DNA from: JAIPAN01 sp040403555
GTDB lineage: Bacteria; Bacteroidota; Bacteroidia; Sphingobacteriales; Sphingobacteriaceae
Length of the DNA: 64,000 nucleotides
Assembly: GCA_040403555.1 (NCBI GenBank)
Contig: JBBAKN010000003.1
Coordinates: 124,001-188,000, forward strand
Reading direction: 5' to 3'
Part shown: positions 24,435 to 32,789 of the stretch, piece by piece
Layout of the letters: each line of letters begins with the position of its first letter
How positions within the stretch are numbered: the first letter of the stretch is position 1
Program-made: the position numbers and the translations under genes
The notes under the pieces: model-generated
What the model saw: only the letters and a program-made list of their open reading frames with translations
Database searches by the model: none
Told to the model about the DNA's origin: nothing

Positions 24435-26848
24435 TATATAGCAGGAAACTGATTCGGTTTGCTATCGTGCATCATGGCATATACCGTTTCTACCACATCT
24501 TCTACCGAAGGCTTGGTGAAATAATCTCCATCGGAACCGTATGGTGGCCGATGTGCTTTTGCCGTTAAGGTTTTCGGCTGACCATCTAAACAATAATATC
24601 CTTTCTGATTTTCGAGCACGTGTTGTAAAATATAAGCCGATGCACCACCCGGTACATCTTCATCAACCACCAATAATTTAGAGGTTTTCCTAAGCGATTG
24701 TGCACAAATTCCGTGTATATCAAAAGGTAATAAGGTTTGTGGATCAACAATTTCTACCGAAATGCCTAATTTCTCTAAATCTTCGGCGGCTTCTTGCACA
24801 ATACGCAGCGTAGAGCCGTAAGAAACAATAGTGACATCTTTCCCTTCGCGAATAATTTCGGCGGTACCCAAAGAAACTGTAAAATCTGCAATATTTTGAG
24901 GGAGTTTTTCTTTTAATCGATAGCCATTTAAGCATTCTATTACCAAAGCAGGCTCATCGCCGCGAAGGAGCACATTATACATACCAGCCGCTTGGGTCAT
25001 ATTTCTAGGCACGCATACGTGAACGCCTCTTAAGGAGTTTACAATCATACCCATTGGCGAACCCGAATGCCATATACCCTCTAAACGGTGCCCACGGGTA
25101 CGAATAATTAATGGGGCTTTTTGGCCGGCCTTGGTACGGTAACTTACCGTGGCCAAATCATCACTCAAAATGTTTAAGGCAAATAATAAATAATCTAGGT
25201 ATTGAATTTCGGCAATAGGTTTTAAGCCACGCATGGCTAAACCAATACCCTGGCCAATAATGGTCATTTCACGGATACCAGTGTCGGTGATGCGTAAATC
25301 ACCATATTTTTCTTGCAAACCGGCAAAACCTTGGTTTACATCGCCAATTCTGCCTACATCTTCTCCAAAGGCCAACACTCTGGGATCGCGGTTAAAATGG
25401 GCATCAAAACAAGCATTTAAAATTTCGCGACCGTCCAAAAGTGGAGCATCGGCAGCGTATGCTACGGCTACAGGCGGTACCTTTTCGGGGCTTTGGCTGG
25501 TTTCGGTAAATAATTTAGAATTATATGCCTCCGCCATCTTTTTTTGTTGTTGGCTATACCAATTCATCAAGTCTGTTTTGGCTGGGCTTTGCACCGAACG
25601 TAAATGACGTACTGCTTTACGCACCGTTTGGTATACCTCTTTACGAGAAACTTCGCTGGTTTTAGCTAAGGTTTCGGCCAAGGCTAATACCTCGGGTACT
25701 TGGGTTGCTTGCAAGAGGTTAACAGCAGCATTGGCTTCTGTTTGTATGGCACTTAAAAAATCGGCCAAAGCCTTTTTCTGACATTCACGTACATAGTTTT
25801 TAGCAGTTTCTTCTAATGCCGTAAGTTCAGTTTCGCTACTCATGGCTGCTTCGAGCATCCATTTGCGCATTTGCGGCAGGCAATCGTATTCTTGCTCCCA
25901 AGCCAAACGTTCGGCAGATTTATAACGTTCGTGCGAACCTGAAGTAGAATGCCCTTGTGGTTGCGTAAGTTCGGTTACGTGAATTAGAGCAGGTACATGC
26001 TCGGTCCGGCAAGTTGCTATGGCTTCCTGATACACTTGGCAGAGCGCAGGATAATCCCAGCCCTTTACTTTATAAATTTCAAAGCCTTCGCCGTTGGCAT
26101 CACGCTGAAAGCCTTTTAATATTTCTGAAATATCTTGTTTGGTAGTTTGGAATTCGGCCGGAACGGAAATGCCATAGGCATCGTCCCATACAGAAACGGC
26201 CATTGGTATTTGTAAAACTCCGGCGGCATTCATGGCTTCAAAAAATACTCCTTCGGAGCTAGATGCATTGCCAATAGTGCCGAAAGCAACTTCGTTCCCT
26301 TGTACCGAGAAGTTTTTTAAATAGCCTAATTCTTGATTTTGACGATATAATTTAGAAGCATAAGCCAACCCCACCAAACGGGCCATTTGGCCGCCTGTAG
26401 GCGAAATATCGGCCGAGCAGTTTTTAATAGCGGTTAAATCTTTCCAAGAACCATCATCCTGTAAAGTACGGGTAGCAAAGTGTCCGTTCATTTGACGGCC
26501 TGCCGAAGCTGGCTCTGCCAGCACATCGGGGTTGGCATACAATTGCGCAAAAAACTCGGTAATGCTTAACATACCGGTAGCGAACATAAAGGTTTGATCG
26601 CGGTAATAGCCCGAACGCCAGTCGCCGGCTTTAAATGCCTTAGCCATTGCCAATTGTGCTACTTCTTTACCATCACCAAAAATACCAAACTTAGCCTTGC
26701 CGGTAAGCACTTCTTTTCTTCCCAATAAACTGGCCTGACGGCTTTCGTAAGCTAGTTTATAATCCTGAATGACTACCTGTTTAAAGTCTTCAAAGCTAAG
26801 CTCTGAAGCATCAAAAGCTTTGGTTTCGGTATGGTTTAGTGCTGACAT
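24431..26848 (-). CDS. Fused E1 alpha/beta component of a branched-chain-type 2-oxoacid dehydrogenase
   Basis: An 805-aa thiamine-diphosphate enzyme. Residues ~1-360 match E1 alpha (YRDQTFMFATGMLS, GGQMARLVGLAYASKLYRQ). Residues ~475-805 match E1 beta (LNACFDAHFNRDPRVLAFGED, FAGLQEKYGDLRITDTGIRE, VPRNMTQAAGMY, DEDVPGGASAYI). It decarboxylates a 2-oxoacid (2-oxoisovalerate or pyruvate class) and passes the acyl group to an E2 not in this window. The fused form is usual in Bacteroidota. The TPP motif near residue 196 reads GTIGNASSSEG, where GDG is classical. Promoter at 26868-26875. Confidence 0.88.
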   Translation of the reverse strand: MSALNHTETKAFDASELSFEDFKQVVIQDYKLAYESRQASLLGRKEVLTGKAKFGIFGDGKEVAQLAMAKAFKAGDWRSGYYRDQTFMFATGMLSITEFFAQLYANPDVLAEPASAGRQMNGHFATRTLQDDGSWKDLTAIKNCSADISPTGGQMARLVGLAYASKLYRQNQELGYLKNFSVQGNEVAFGTIGNASSSEGVFFEAMNAAGVLQIPMAVSVWDDAYGISVPAEFQTTKQDISEILKGFQRDANGEGFEIYKVKGWDYPALCQVYQEAIATCRTEHVPALIHVTELTQPQGHSTSGSHERYKSAERLAWEQEYDCLPQMRKWMLEAAMSSETELTALEETAKNYVRECQKKALADFLSAIQTEANAAVNLLQATQVPEVLALAETLAKTSEVSRKEVYQTVRKAVRHLRSVQSPAKTDLMNWYSQQQKKMAEAYNSKLFTETSQSPEKVPPVAVAYAADAPLLDGREILNACFDAHFNRDPRVLAFGEDVGRIGDVNQGFAGLQEKYGDLRITDTGIREMTIIGQGIGLAMRGLKPIAEIQYLDYLLFALNILSDDLATVSYRTKAGQKAPLIIRTRGHRLEGIWHSGSPMGMIVNSLRGVHVCVPRNMTQAAGMYNVLLRGDEPALVIECLNGYRLKEKLPQNIADFTVSLGTAEIIREGKDVTIVSYGSTLRIVQEAAEDLEKLGISVEIVDPQTLLPFDIHGICAQSLRKTSKLLVVDEDVPGGASAYILQHVLENQKGYYCLDGQPKTLTAKAHRPPYGSDGDYFTKPSVEDVVETVYAMMHDSKPNQFPAIY

Positions 26849-26867
26849 ATTGGTTTTTAACTTTGCA

Positions 26868-26875
26868 CAAAAATA
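26868..26875 (-). promoter_or_regulatory. -7 box of the fused E1 gene
   Basis: Minus-strand TATTTTTG is a perfect match to TAnnTTTG, 20 nt before the start codon. No clear -33 TTG at consensus spacing. Confidence 0.5.
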
Positions 26876-26949
26876 AGAAAATATACGCTATACGAAGTTG
26901 CAGCGTTATAAGGTTTGTTAAAAACCTTTTACAAATAGTGTAAATAGTT

Positions 26950-26957
26950 TATATTTG
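26950..26957 (+). promoter_or_regulatory. -7 box of the DUF1573 gene
   Basis: TATATTTG is a perfect -7 box. It includes the GTG at 26955, so that codon cannot be the start; translation must begin at 26976 or 26979. Confidence 0.6.
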
Positions 26958-26975
26958 TGTGTATATAATCAAAAA

Positions 26976-27377
26976 ATGATGAAAAAAATAGTCTTCTTAT
27001 TTACTCTTGCAACCTTGTTTGTAGGATTAAGTGCCATGAAATTTCAGCAAGAAGCTGAATTTAAATTTGATAAAGAAACTTACGATTTCGGCAAAATTCC
27101 GCAAGGAAAACCGGTAACTGTAGATTTTAAATTCACCAACATTGGCGAAGCGCCAATCATCATCACTAACGTAGAATCTACCTGTGGTTGTACTGTACCA
27201 AAATTCACCTCAACCCCTATTAAAAAAGGAGAAACAGGTTTAATTACTGTCACTTACAACGCTGCTGCAGTTATGCCATTCAGCAAGGCAATTACAGTGA
27301 AATCAAACGCTAAAACACCTGTAAAAATGTTATACATTAAAGGTGAAGTATTGGCTCCGGCACCTCCACAACAATAA
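26976..27377 (+). CDS. DUF1573 domain protein (secreted, Ig-like)
   Basis: A 133-aa protein with an N-terminal signal sequence (about 20 residues, MMKKIVFLFTLATLFVGLS) and one DUF1573 domain: FKFDKETYDFGKIPQGKPV, FKFTNIGEAPIIITNV, STCGCTVPKF and GLITVTYN. The paired cysteines in CGC are family-typical. DUF1573 folds like immunoglobulin/ASH domains and is abundant in Bacteroidota periplasmic proteins of unknown role. The start is chosen downstream of the -7 box at 26950-26957. It is monocistronic with its own terminator. Confidence 0.88.
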   Translation: MMKKIVFLFTLATLFVGLSAMKFQQEAEFKFDKETYDFGKIPQGKPVTVDFKFTNIGEAPIIITNVESTCGCTVPKFTSTPIKKGETGLITVTYNAAAVMPFSKAITVKSNAKTPVKMLYIKGEVLAPAPPQQ

Positions 27378-27394
27378 TTTATTAAACATCTTAC

Positions 27395-27424
27395 AAAAAC
27401 CCCGTTGGAAACAGCGGGGTTTTT
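27395..27424 (+). terminator. Terminator of the DUF1573 gene
   Basis: AAAAACCCCG (27395-27404) and CGGGGTTTTT (27415-27424) form a perfect 10-bp stem with a 10-nt loop. The -33 element of the next gene lies in its loop. Confidence 0.9.
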
Positions 27425-27433
27425 GTATTTTTG
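27405..27433 (+). promoter_or_regulatory. Promoter of the aminotransferase, embedded in a terminator
   Basis: TTG at 27405-27407 and TATTTTTG at 27426-27433 are 18 nt apart. The -33 falls in the loop of the preceding terminator and the -7 directly after its stem. The ATG at 27438 would be at or near the transcript's first base. Confidence 0.5.
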
Positions 27434-27437
27434 GGGC

Positions 27438-28637
27438 ATGCCTACAATCTCTTTAAAAGGAGTGCAGATGCCTGCCTCTCCGATTCGTAAATTAAGTCCA
27501 TTTGCAGAGCAAGCTAAAGCTGCTGGCAAAAAAGTATTTCATTTAAATATTGGCCAGCCCGATATTGAAACCCCCGAAGTGATGCTCAATGCTATTAAAA
27601 ATTTTGAGGAGAAAGTGTGGGCCTACACGGCGTCTGAAGGCACGGCATCGTACCGAAAAAAATTAGCCGAATACTACAATAAGCTTAACTATTCTATACA
27701 AGCATCGGATATTTTAGTAACCAATGGGGGCTCTGAAGCCATTACGATTGCTATGCAAACCTGCTTAAACCCTGGCGATGAAATTATTATTCCAGAGCCT
27801 TTTTATGCCAATTACAATGGATTTGCCTGCATGAGCGATGTGGTGGTGAAACCCATTTTATCGCATATTGAAAATGGTTTTGCCTTACCGCCTATTACAG
27901 AGTTTAAAAAAGTAATTACTTCTAAAACAAAAGCCATAATTATTTGCAATCCCAATAACCCGACTGGTTATCTATATTCTAGAGAAGAGCTTGAGGCTTT
28001 AAAGGAGCTTTGCTTGAAACACGATTTATTTTTATTTTCTGACGAAGCTTACCGTGAATTTTGTTACGATGGTCGCGAATTTATTTCGCCCATGCATTTA
28101 AGCGGAATGGAGGAGCATGTCATTGTGTTAGATACGGTATCTAAACGTTACAGTGCTTGCGGAGCCCGTTTAGGTTGTTTAATTACCAAAAATAAAGCAG
28201 TAATGGCGGCGGCATTAAAATTTGCCCAAGCCCGATTAAGTCCGGCCATGGTTTCGCAACTAGCTGGCGAAGCGGCCATTGATACACCCGATTCATATTT
28301 TGAGGCAGTTACTGAAGAATATACCGCCCGCAGAGATGTATTGGTAAACAGATTAAACCAAATGGAAGGAGTGTATTGTCCCAATCCGGGTGGCGCTTTT
28401 TATGTAGTTGCCCAATTACCAATTGACGATGCCGATGCCTTTTGCCAATGGATACTTTCTGATTTTAGTTATCAAAACCAAACCGTAATGTTTGCTCCGG
28501 CTACTGGTTTTTACAGTACACCTGGCGCTGGAAAGCAAGAAGTACGTATGGCTTATGTGCTAAACACCACGGATTTAAACTTGGCGATGGATTGTTTAGC
28601 GGAAGCCTTGAAGGTTTACCCAGGGCGCACTGCCTAA
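27438..28637 (+). CDS. Pyridoxal-phosphate aminotransferase (aspartate aminotransferase fold I)
   Basis: A 399-aa class I/II aminotransferase. Features: MPASPIRKLSPFA start, HLNIGQPDIETP, VTNGGSEAI (phosphate cup), PNNPTGYLYSREELE, SDEAYREFCYDG, and the PLP lysine in VLDTVSKRYSACGARLGCL. Substrate is not certain: aspartate or an aromatic or branched 2-oxoacid is possible, and the nearby aromatic operon lacks its own transaminase. The start at ATG 27438 fits the family N-terminus; it leaves almost no 5' leader. Confidence 0.9.
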   Translation: MPTISLKGVQMPASPIRKLSPFAEQAKAAGKKVFHLNIGQPDIETPEVMLNAIKNFEEKVWAYTASEGTASYRKKLAEYYNKLNYSIQASDILVTNGGSEAITIAMQTCLNPGDEIIIPEPFYANYNGFACMSDVVVKPILSHIENGFALPPITEFKKVITSKTKAIIICNPNNPTGYLYSREELEALKELCLKHDLFLFSDEAYREFCYDGREFISPMHLSGMEEHVIVLDTVSKRYSACGARLGCLITKNKAVMAAALKFAQARLSPAMVSQLAGEAAIDTPDSYFEAVTEEYTARRDVLVNRLNQMEGVYCPNPGGAFYVVAQLPIDDADAFCQWILSDFSYQNQTVMFAPATGFYSTPGAGKQEVRMAYVLNTTDLNLAMDCLAEALKVYPGRTA

Positions 28638-28666
28638 ATTTTTCATAAAAAACAGCCTTTTCTTCG

Positions 28667-28674
28667 TATCTTTG
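28667..28674 (+). promoter_or_regulatory. -7 box of the tmRNA gene
   Basis: TATCTTTG, a perfect match, 11 nt before the first base of the mature tmRNA. Confidence 0.6.
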
Positions 28675-28685
28675 TACATACATAT

Positions 28686-29050
28686 GGGGTCGACCGGAAT
28701 TGACAGGATGGCGGTAAGTATGTAAGCATGCAGCGCATTGTTAGTCTAGCGCTTTAATCTGAACTTTCAACCTATAATTGGCGAAAACAATTACGCCTTA
28801 GCTGCCTAATTTAGAATTAGATCAGCTTTTGTCTCGTTTAACTTCTGTTTGGTAAGTTAAACAATAGAGGCATCGAACTACCGAACTAGCTTGTTTAGCG
28901 GTGTGATGAATGAGCGAAATAAAACACCTACGGAAGCCGGTATAGGTAAGCGATTCACCTTCCTCTTCTCTACAATTAAAGAATTGCTAAGCATGTAGAA
29001 AGCGTAATTTGCACCATGTTTGGACGAGGGTTCGAATCCCTCCGACTCCA
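28686..29050 (+). ncRNA. ssrA: Transfer-messenger RNA (tmRNA)
   Basis: A 365-nt RNA that rescues stalled ribosomes. The 5' end GGGGTCG pairs with CGACTCC at the 3' end (one G-U pair), with discriminator A. The tRNA-like T-arm GAGGG-TTCGAAT-CCCTC lies near 29027-29043. The tag ORF at 28780-28809 reads GENNYALAA then TAA, ending in the protease degron ALAA. The single-piece form is seen. CCA is not encoded. A very strong terminator follows. Confidence 0.96.
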
Positions 29051-29054
29051 CACA

Positions 29055-29094
29055 AACACAAAGCCTCGATAAATATCGGGGCTTTGTGTTTTCC
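29055..29094 (+). terminator. Terminator of tmRNA
   Basis: AACACAAAGCC (29055-29065) pairs with GGCTTTGTGTT (29080-29090), with an inner CGATA/TATCG stem and a short T-run. Confidence 0.85.
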
Positions 29095-29127
29095 GATAGT
29101 TTGCTTTAGCTCTTGAGCAGCTTAAAT

Positions 29128-31494
29128 ATGATTATTAATTGTATTTTTATACACGATACACACATCAAACCAATTGTGAAAAGATTTTTACTCCTTTGTT
29201 TACTGGCCTCGTTTTACCATCAATTGGTTTGGGCCCAAAGTGACACAAACTTTTGGTTTGCAGCTCCTGATTTGCAACAAAACCATGGTGATAGGCCCAT
29301 TTTTTTAAGAATAGCCGCCAATAGCACTGCTGCAACTGTACGTATTAGTATACCGGCCACCCCAAGCTTTATCCCGATCGTAGTAAATATTAATGTCAAT
29401 AGTTCACAATCTATAGATCTAACTAGTTATATCAATTTAATAGAAAATAGCGAAATTAATAGTATAACTAACAAAGGGATTTTAGTTGAATCCTCGGCTT
29501 CAATTTCGTGTTATTATGATATTGCTAATAACCTTAATGGCGATATGTATGCTTTAAAAGGTGCCAATGCTCTTGGGACCAAATTTACATTGCCTTTTCA
29601 ACAAGCGTTTACTAGTGCTGGACCGCCTAACTATACCTGCACCTTTAGCATAGTGGCTACAGAAGATAATACCGCAGTAACCGTTATCCCTAAGAAAGAC
29701 TTACAAAGTCACCCAAAAAATATTGCCTTTACTATTACCCTAAACAAGGGCCAAACGTATACCTGTGCAGCGGCTAGCGGTGTTGCAAGTGAACGCCCTG
29801 GTGGTACTGTAGTTACATCAACTAAGCCAATAGCCATCTCAACAAAAGATGATTCTATAAACTATCCGGGCTATGGATGTGCCGATACCGCCGGAGATCA
29901 ATTGATACCCGATTGCATTGCTGGTAACGAATTTGTAGTGATTAAAGGATATTTTTATGGTACCAACCCAGATAATTACTATGTTTTTGCTATTGATGAT
30001 GGAACGGATGTAAAAGTGAACAACATCTCGGTAGCCACACTAAATGCTGGTGAGTATTACCGGGGCTTACTTAGCGACCCTTCTGCCTACATAAAAACAA
30101 GCAAAGCGGCCCACATTTTTCAAATAACCGGCTTTGGCTGCGAAATTGGTGGGGCTGTAATACCTTCTATACGTACCAATGGCTCGAGTTCGGTAAGTGT
30201 AACTCGGGCAACAGTGCAAGATTTCTTTGTCAATATATTAGCGCCAAGTGCCATAATTGGTAATTTTAGTTTTAACAATTCCGCTAGCATCATCCAAGCT
30301 TCGAACTTTATAGATGTTCCCGGAACTGCTGGAGGATGGAAAGTAGCTCGTATTTCGGTAGCGTTAAGTGACTTGGCGGCTGGTGGAAATGCGCAAATTG
30401 TGAACGGTCTTGGCAAATTCCACATGGGTATTATTCATGGAGACCAAGGCTCTACTACCCGATTTGGTTATTTTAGCGATTTTGGAAAAACAGTTATACA
30501 ATTGAGCGATTTCAATACTCTAAATTGCCCTGGCTCAACAGTAACAGTTCAGGCACTAAGCGAAAGTGGTATTAGTTATACCTGGACGGGGCCAAATGGC
30601 TATACATCGAATACGCCGAATTTAAGCATCCCGAACTTTGGTACTGCAAACGTAGGTGAGTACACCGTGAGGGTATATGGCAATCTTTGCAATTACGCCG
30701 AAAGAACTATTCGCTTAGATCTAGCTGATAAACCAAGTCCGAATTTTAATTTTACGCAAAGTTGTGCAGCAAAACCAATCGATTTTACCAATATAAGCAC
30801 CTTAAGTAATGCCGGCCCTGTAAATTGGCTGTGGAATTTTGGCGATGGAACAACTCAATCGACTACTAATTCGGCTATTCATACCTACCCAACTGCTGGA
30901 AATTATGAAATAACGCTTACGGCCACACCTATGTCGTGTGCGGCTTTAGCGGCTACAGTACGTAAAACCATTACAATAAGTGCTGCAGCTCCAGGTATTA
31001 CCTATCCGGTTATACTCACCAAGCCAAGCCAATCTGTGCCGCTACAAGCAAGACCTTTGGGTACTATTTATACCTGGGTGCCAAGCACCGGATTAAGTAA
31101 TCCGTTTAGCGCAAATCCTGTTTTTCAGCATAATGAAACCATAAGTTACACGGTAACTATTGAAAGTACAACAGGTTGTGTAACAGTGGATAGAGTTGTA
31201 GTACGGGTGCTAAGGAAAATGGACTTTGAAGTACCTACCGCCTTTACACCCAATGGCGATGGACATAATGATTTGCTAGATATTTTTGCTGTTGGGATAA
31301 CCAAATTGAATTATTTTAGAGTTTTTAACCGCTGGGGGCATATGCTATTTGAAACAAACGATTTAACAAAGCTTTGGAATGGCACAAATGGGGGAATCCA
31401 GCAAGGTCCCGATACATTTGTATGGACAGCTGAGGGAATTGGAGTAGACGGTTCCATTATTCGTAAAAGAGGCCAAACAGTTTTGATAAGATGA
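29128..31494 (+). CDS. T9SS-secreted PKD surface protein with type-B C-terminal sorting domain
   Basis: A 788-aa secreted protein. After a signal peptide (...QLVWA) the mature part begins SDTNFWFAAPDLQQN, an IgGFc-binding-like beta region (~40-460) related to that of the 1207-aa protein. One Ig-like and one PKD domain follow (WLWNFGDGTTQST near 575). The C-terminal ~90 residues are the gliding-type sorting domain (PTAFTPNGDGHNDLLDIF, FRVFNRWGHMLFE). The start is uncertain: ATG 29128 gives a long n-region, and GTG 29176 gives a more normal signal peptide. It overlaps the next PorP/SprF gene by 4 nt. Confidence 0.85.
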   Translation: MIINCIFIHDTHIKPIVKRFLLLCLLASFYHQLVWAQSDTNFWFAAPDLQQNHGDRPIFLRIAANSTAATVRISIPATPSFIPIVVNINVNSSQSIDLTSYINLIENSEINSITNKGILVESSASISCYYDIANNLNGDMYALKGANALGTKFTLPFQQAFTSAGPPNYTCTFSIVATEDNTAVTVIPKKDLQSHPKNIAFTITLNKGQTYTCAAASGVASERPGGTVVTSTKPIAISTKDDSINYPGYGCADTAGDQLIPDCIAGNEFVVIKGYFYGTNPDNYYVFAIDDGTDVKVNNISVATLNAGEYYRGLLSDPSAYIKTSKAAHIFQITGFGCEIGGAVIPSIRTNGSSSVSVTRATVQDFFVNILAPSAIIGNFSFNNSASIIQASNFIDVPGTAGGWKVARISVALSDLAAGGNAQIVNGLGKFHMGIIHGDQGSTTRFGYFSDFGKTVIQLSDFNTLNCPGSTVTVQALSESGISYTWTGPNGYTSNTPNLSIPNFGTANVGEYTVRVYGNLCNYAERTIRLDLADKPSPNFNFTQSCAAKPIDFTNISTLSNAGPVNWLWNFGDGTTQSTTNSAIHTYPTAGNYEITLTATPMSCAALAATVRKTITISAAAPGITYPVILTKPSQSVPLQARPLGTIYTWVPSTGLSNPFSANPVFQHNETISYTVTIESTTGCVTVDRVVVRVLRKMDFEVPTAFTPNGDGHNDLLDIFAVGITKLNYFRVFNRWGHMLFETNDLTKLWNGTNGGIQQGPDTFVWTAEGIGVDGSIIRKRGQTVLIR

Positions 31495-32483
31495 TTAAAC
31501 GGTTATTATCCATACTATTGACCTCTTTATCACTCACAGTTTTTGGGCAGGATCCACATTTTTCGCAATTTTTTACTGCTCCACACGCTATCAATCCGGC
31601 AAACACAGGCACTAATCAAGGTGATTGGAGGGTTTTAAGTAACGTGAGGCAGCAATGGGCCAATTCGGGTACCCGCTTTAACAGCTTTAGTTTTACTTCC
31701 GATGTTAAACTTTTAGGACTTAACCCGCAAGAAAATACCCTGGCAATAGGACTTTCTTTTTTAGCCGATAAAACGATGAATGGTGCATTTTCTAGCACCT
31801 ACACCAGCACATCGCTTGCCTATCACGTGCAATTAAATACCTATCAACGCTTGGGTATGGGCATACAAGCTAGTTATGCAACTAGGCAGTTAGATTTTTC
31901 AAAATTAACTTTCGGCGAACAGTTTGTAGGAGAGAATTTTGACACAACCCTACCGAGTGGAGAAAGCAGTTTATCTGCGTTAAAACCATTTGTATCACTC
32001 TCGACAGGGCTTTTTTATAATTTTCAAACCGATGTATTAGACCTAGATTTGGGGGCTGCATTATTTCATTTAAACAAGCCAAAACAAAGTTTTACCAGCA
32101 ATACAGAACAAATACTTCCAGCTAAACAATCTGTACACCTAAGCGCCACCTACAGCCCATCGGGTAAATGGAGTTACCATATGAGTAGCATCTATCAAAA
32201 ACAGGGCAACCAAAGCTATCTTTCAATCGGAGGAGCTACAGGCATTAAATTACCAAATAGCGACAATAACCGCATGCTCTGGGCCGGTATGTGGTACCGA
32301 AATAATGATGCTATTTATCCGTACTTAGGACTTCTCACGGGCAATATGCAGCTCGGCTTGAGTTACGATCTAAGCGTTTCTAAACAAGTGCAAAACACCA
32401 GTCTACCAGGTAGTTTTGAATTATCTCTCATTTTTCGACAATCAAATAAACGGTTCCAATCTATTGTTTGCCCTTGGAAATAA
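31491..32483 (+). CDS. PorP/SprF family type IX secretion outer-membrane protein (third copy)
   Basis: A 330-aa protein with a signal peptide (1-19, ...TVFG) and the PorP/SprF start QDPHFSQFFTAPHAINPANTG followed by NVRQQWANSGTRF. The remainder is barrel-like and ends in a short Cys-Pro-Trp tail, as in the 337-aa homologue (NCPQMNW there, VCPWK here). The start codon overlaps the adhesin stop (ATGA at 31491-31494), so the two are translationally coupled, strong support for a functional pair. Confidence 0.88.
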   Translation: MIKRLLSILLTSLSLTVFGQDPHFSQFFTAPHAINPANTGTNQGDWRVLSNVRQQWANSGTRFNSFSFTSDVKLLGLNPQENTLAIGLSFLADKTMNGAFSSTYTSTSLAYHVQLNTYQRLGMGIQASYATRQLDFSKLTFGEQFVGENFDTTLPSGESSLSALKPFVSLSTGLFYNFQTDVLDLDLGAALFHLNKPKQSFTSNTEQILPAKQSVHLSATYSPSGKWSYHMSSIYQKQGNQSYLSIGGATGIKLPNSDNNRMLWAGMWYRNNDAIYPYLGLLTGNMQLGLSYDLSVSKQVQNTSLPGSFELSLIFRQSNKRFQSIVCPWK

Positions 32484-32789
32484 TAGATTAACACAAAAAG
32501 CTTTGATTAAATAGCTCTGGAGCTGCTAAATACAGCAAAAACTCACACAGCTAATTGTATGAGCATACTATGCTAATGTGTTTGCTTATTTCTAAAAAAA
32601 AGTGAAATCGATATAGAATGGACTGAAATAGACGTAAACCTAATTTATCTAAACATAAGATGTTGAAAAATATTATCAAAAATCATAAAATATAATTTGC
32701 ATTTGTTAGAAATAGCCGTAATTTTATTCCTTAGTGTAGATGTAACAATTTGCATAAATTAACCAATCAATTAACTAACAATAAATTAC
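32484..32789 (+). promoter_or_regulatory. Intergenic control region of susC
   Basis: A 306-nt A/T-rich gap with no ORF. It holds a 13-nt inverted repeat AGCATA-C-TATGCT at 32562-32574 and several near-matches to the -7 box (for example TAATTTTA), but no perfect promoter. A regulator site is plausible for an inducible sugar locus but not shown. Confidence 0.3.

Noticed and set aside
26955..26975. GTG at 26955 as the start of the DUF1573 gene
   Set aside because: The codon lies inside the -7 box, so it would not be transcribed; the signal peptide begins at 26976/26979.
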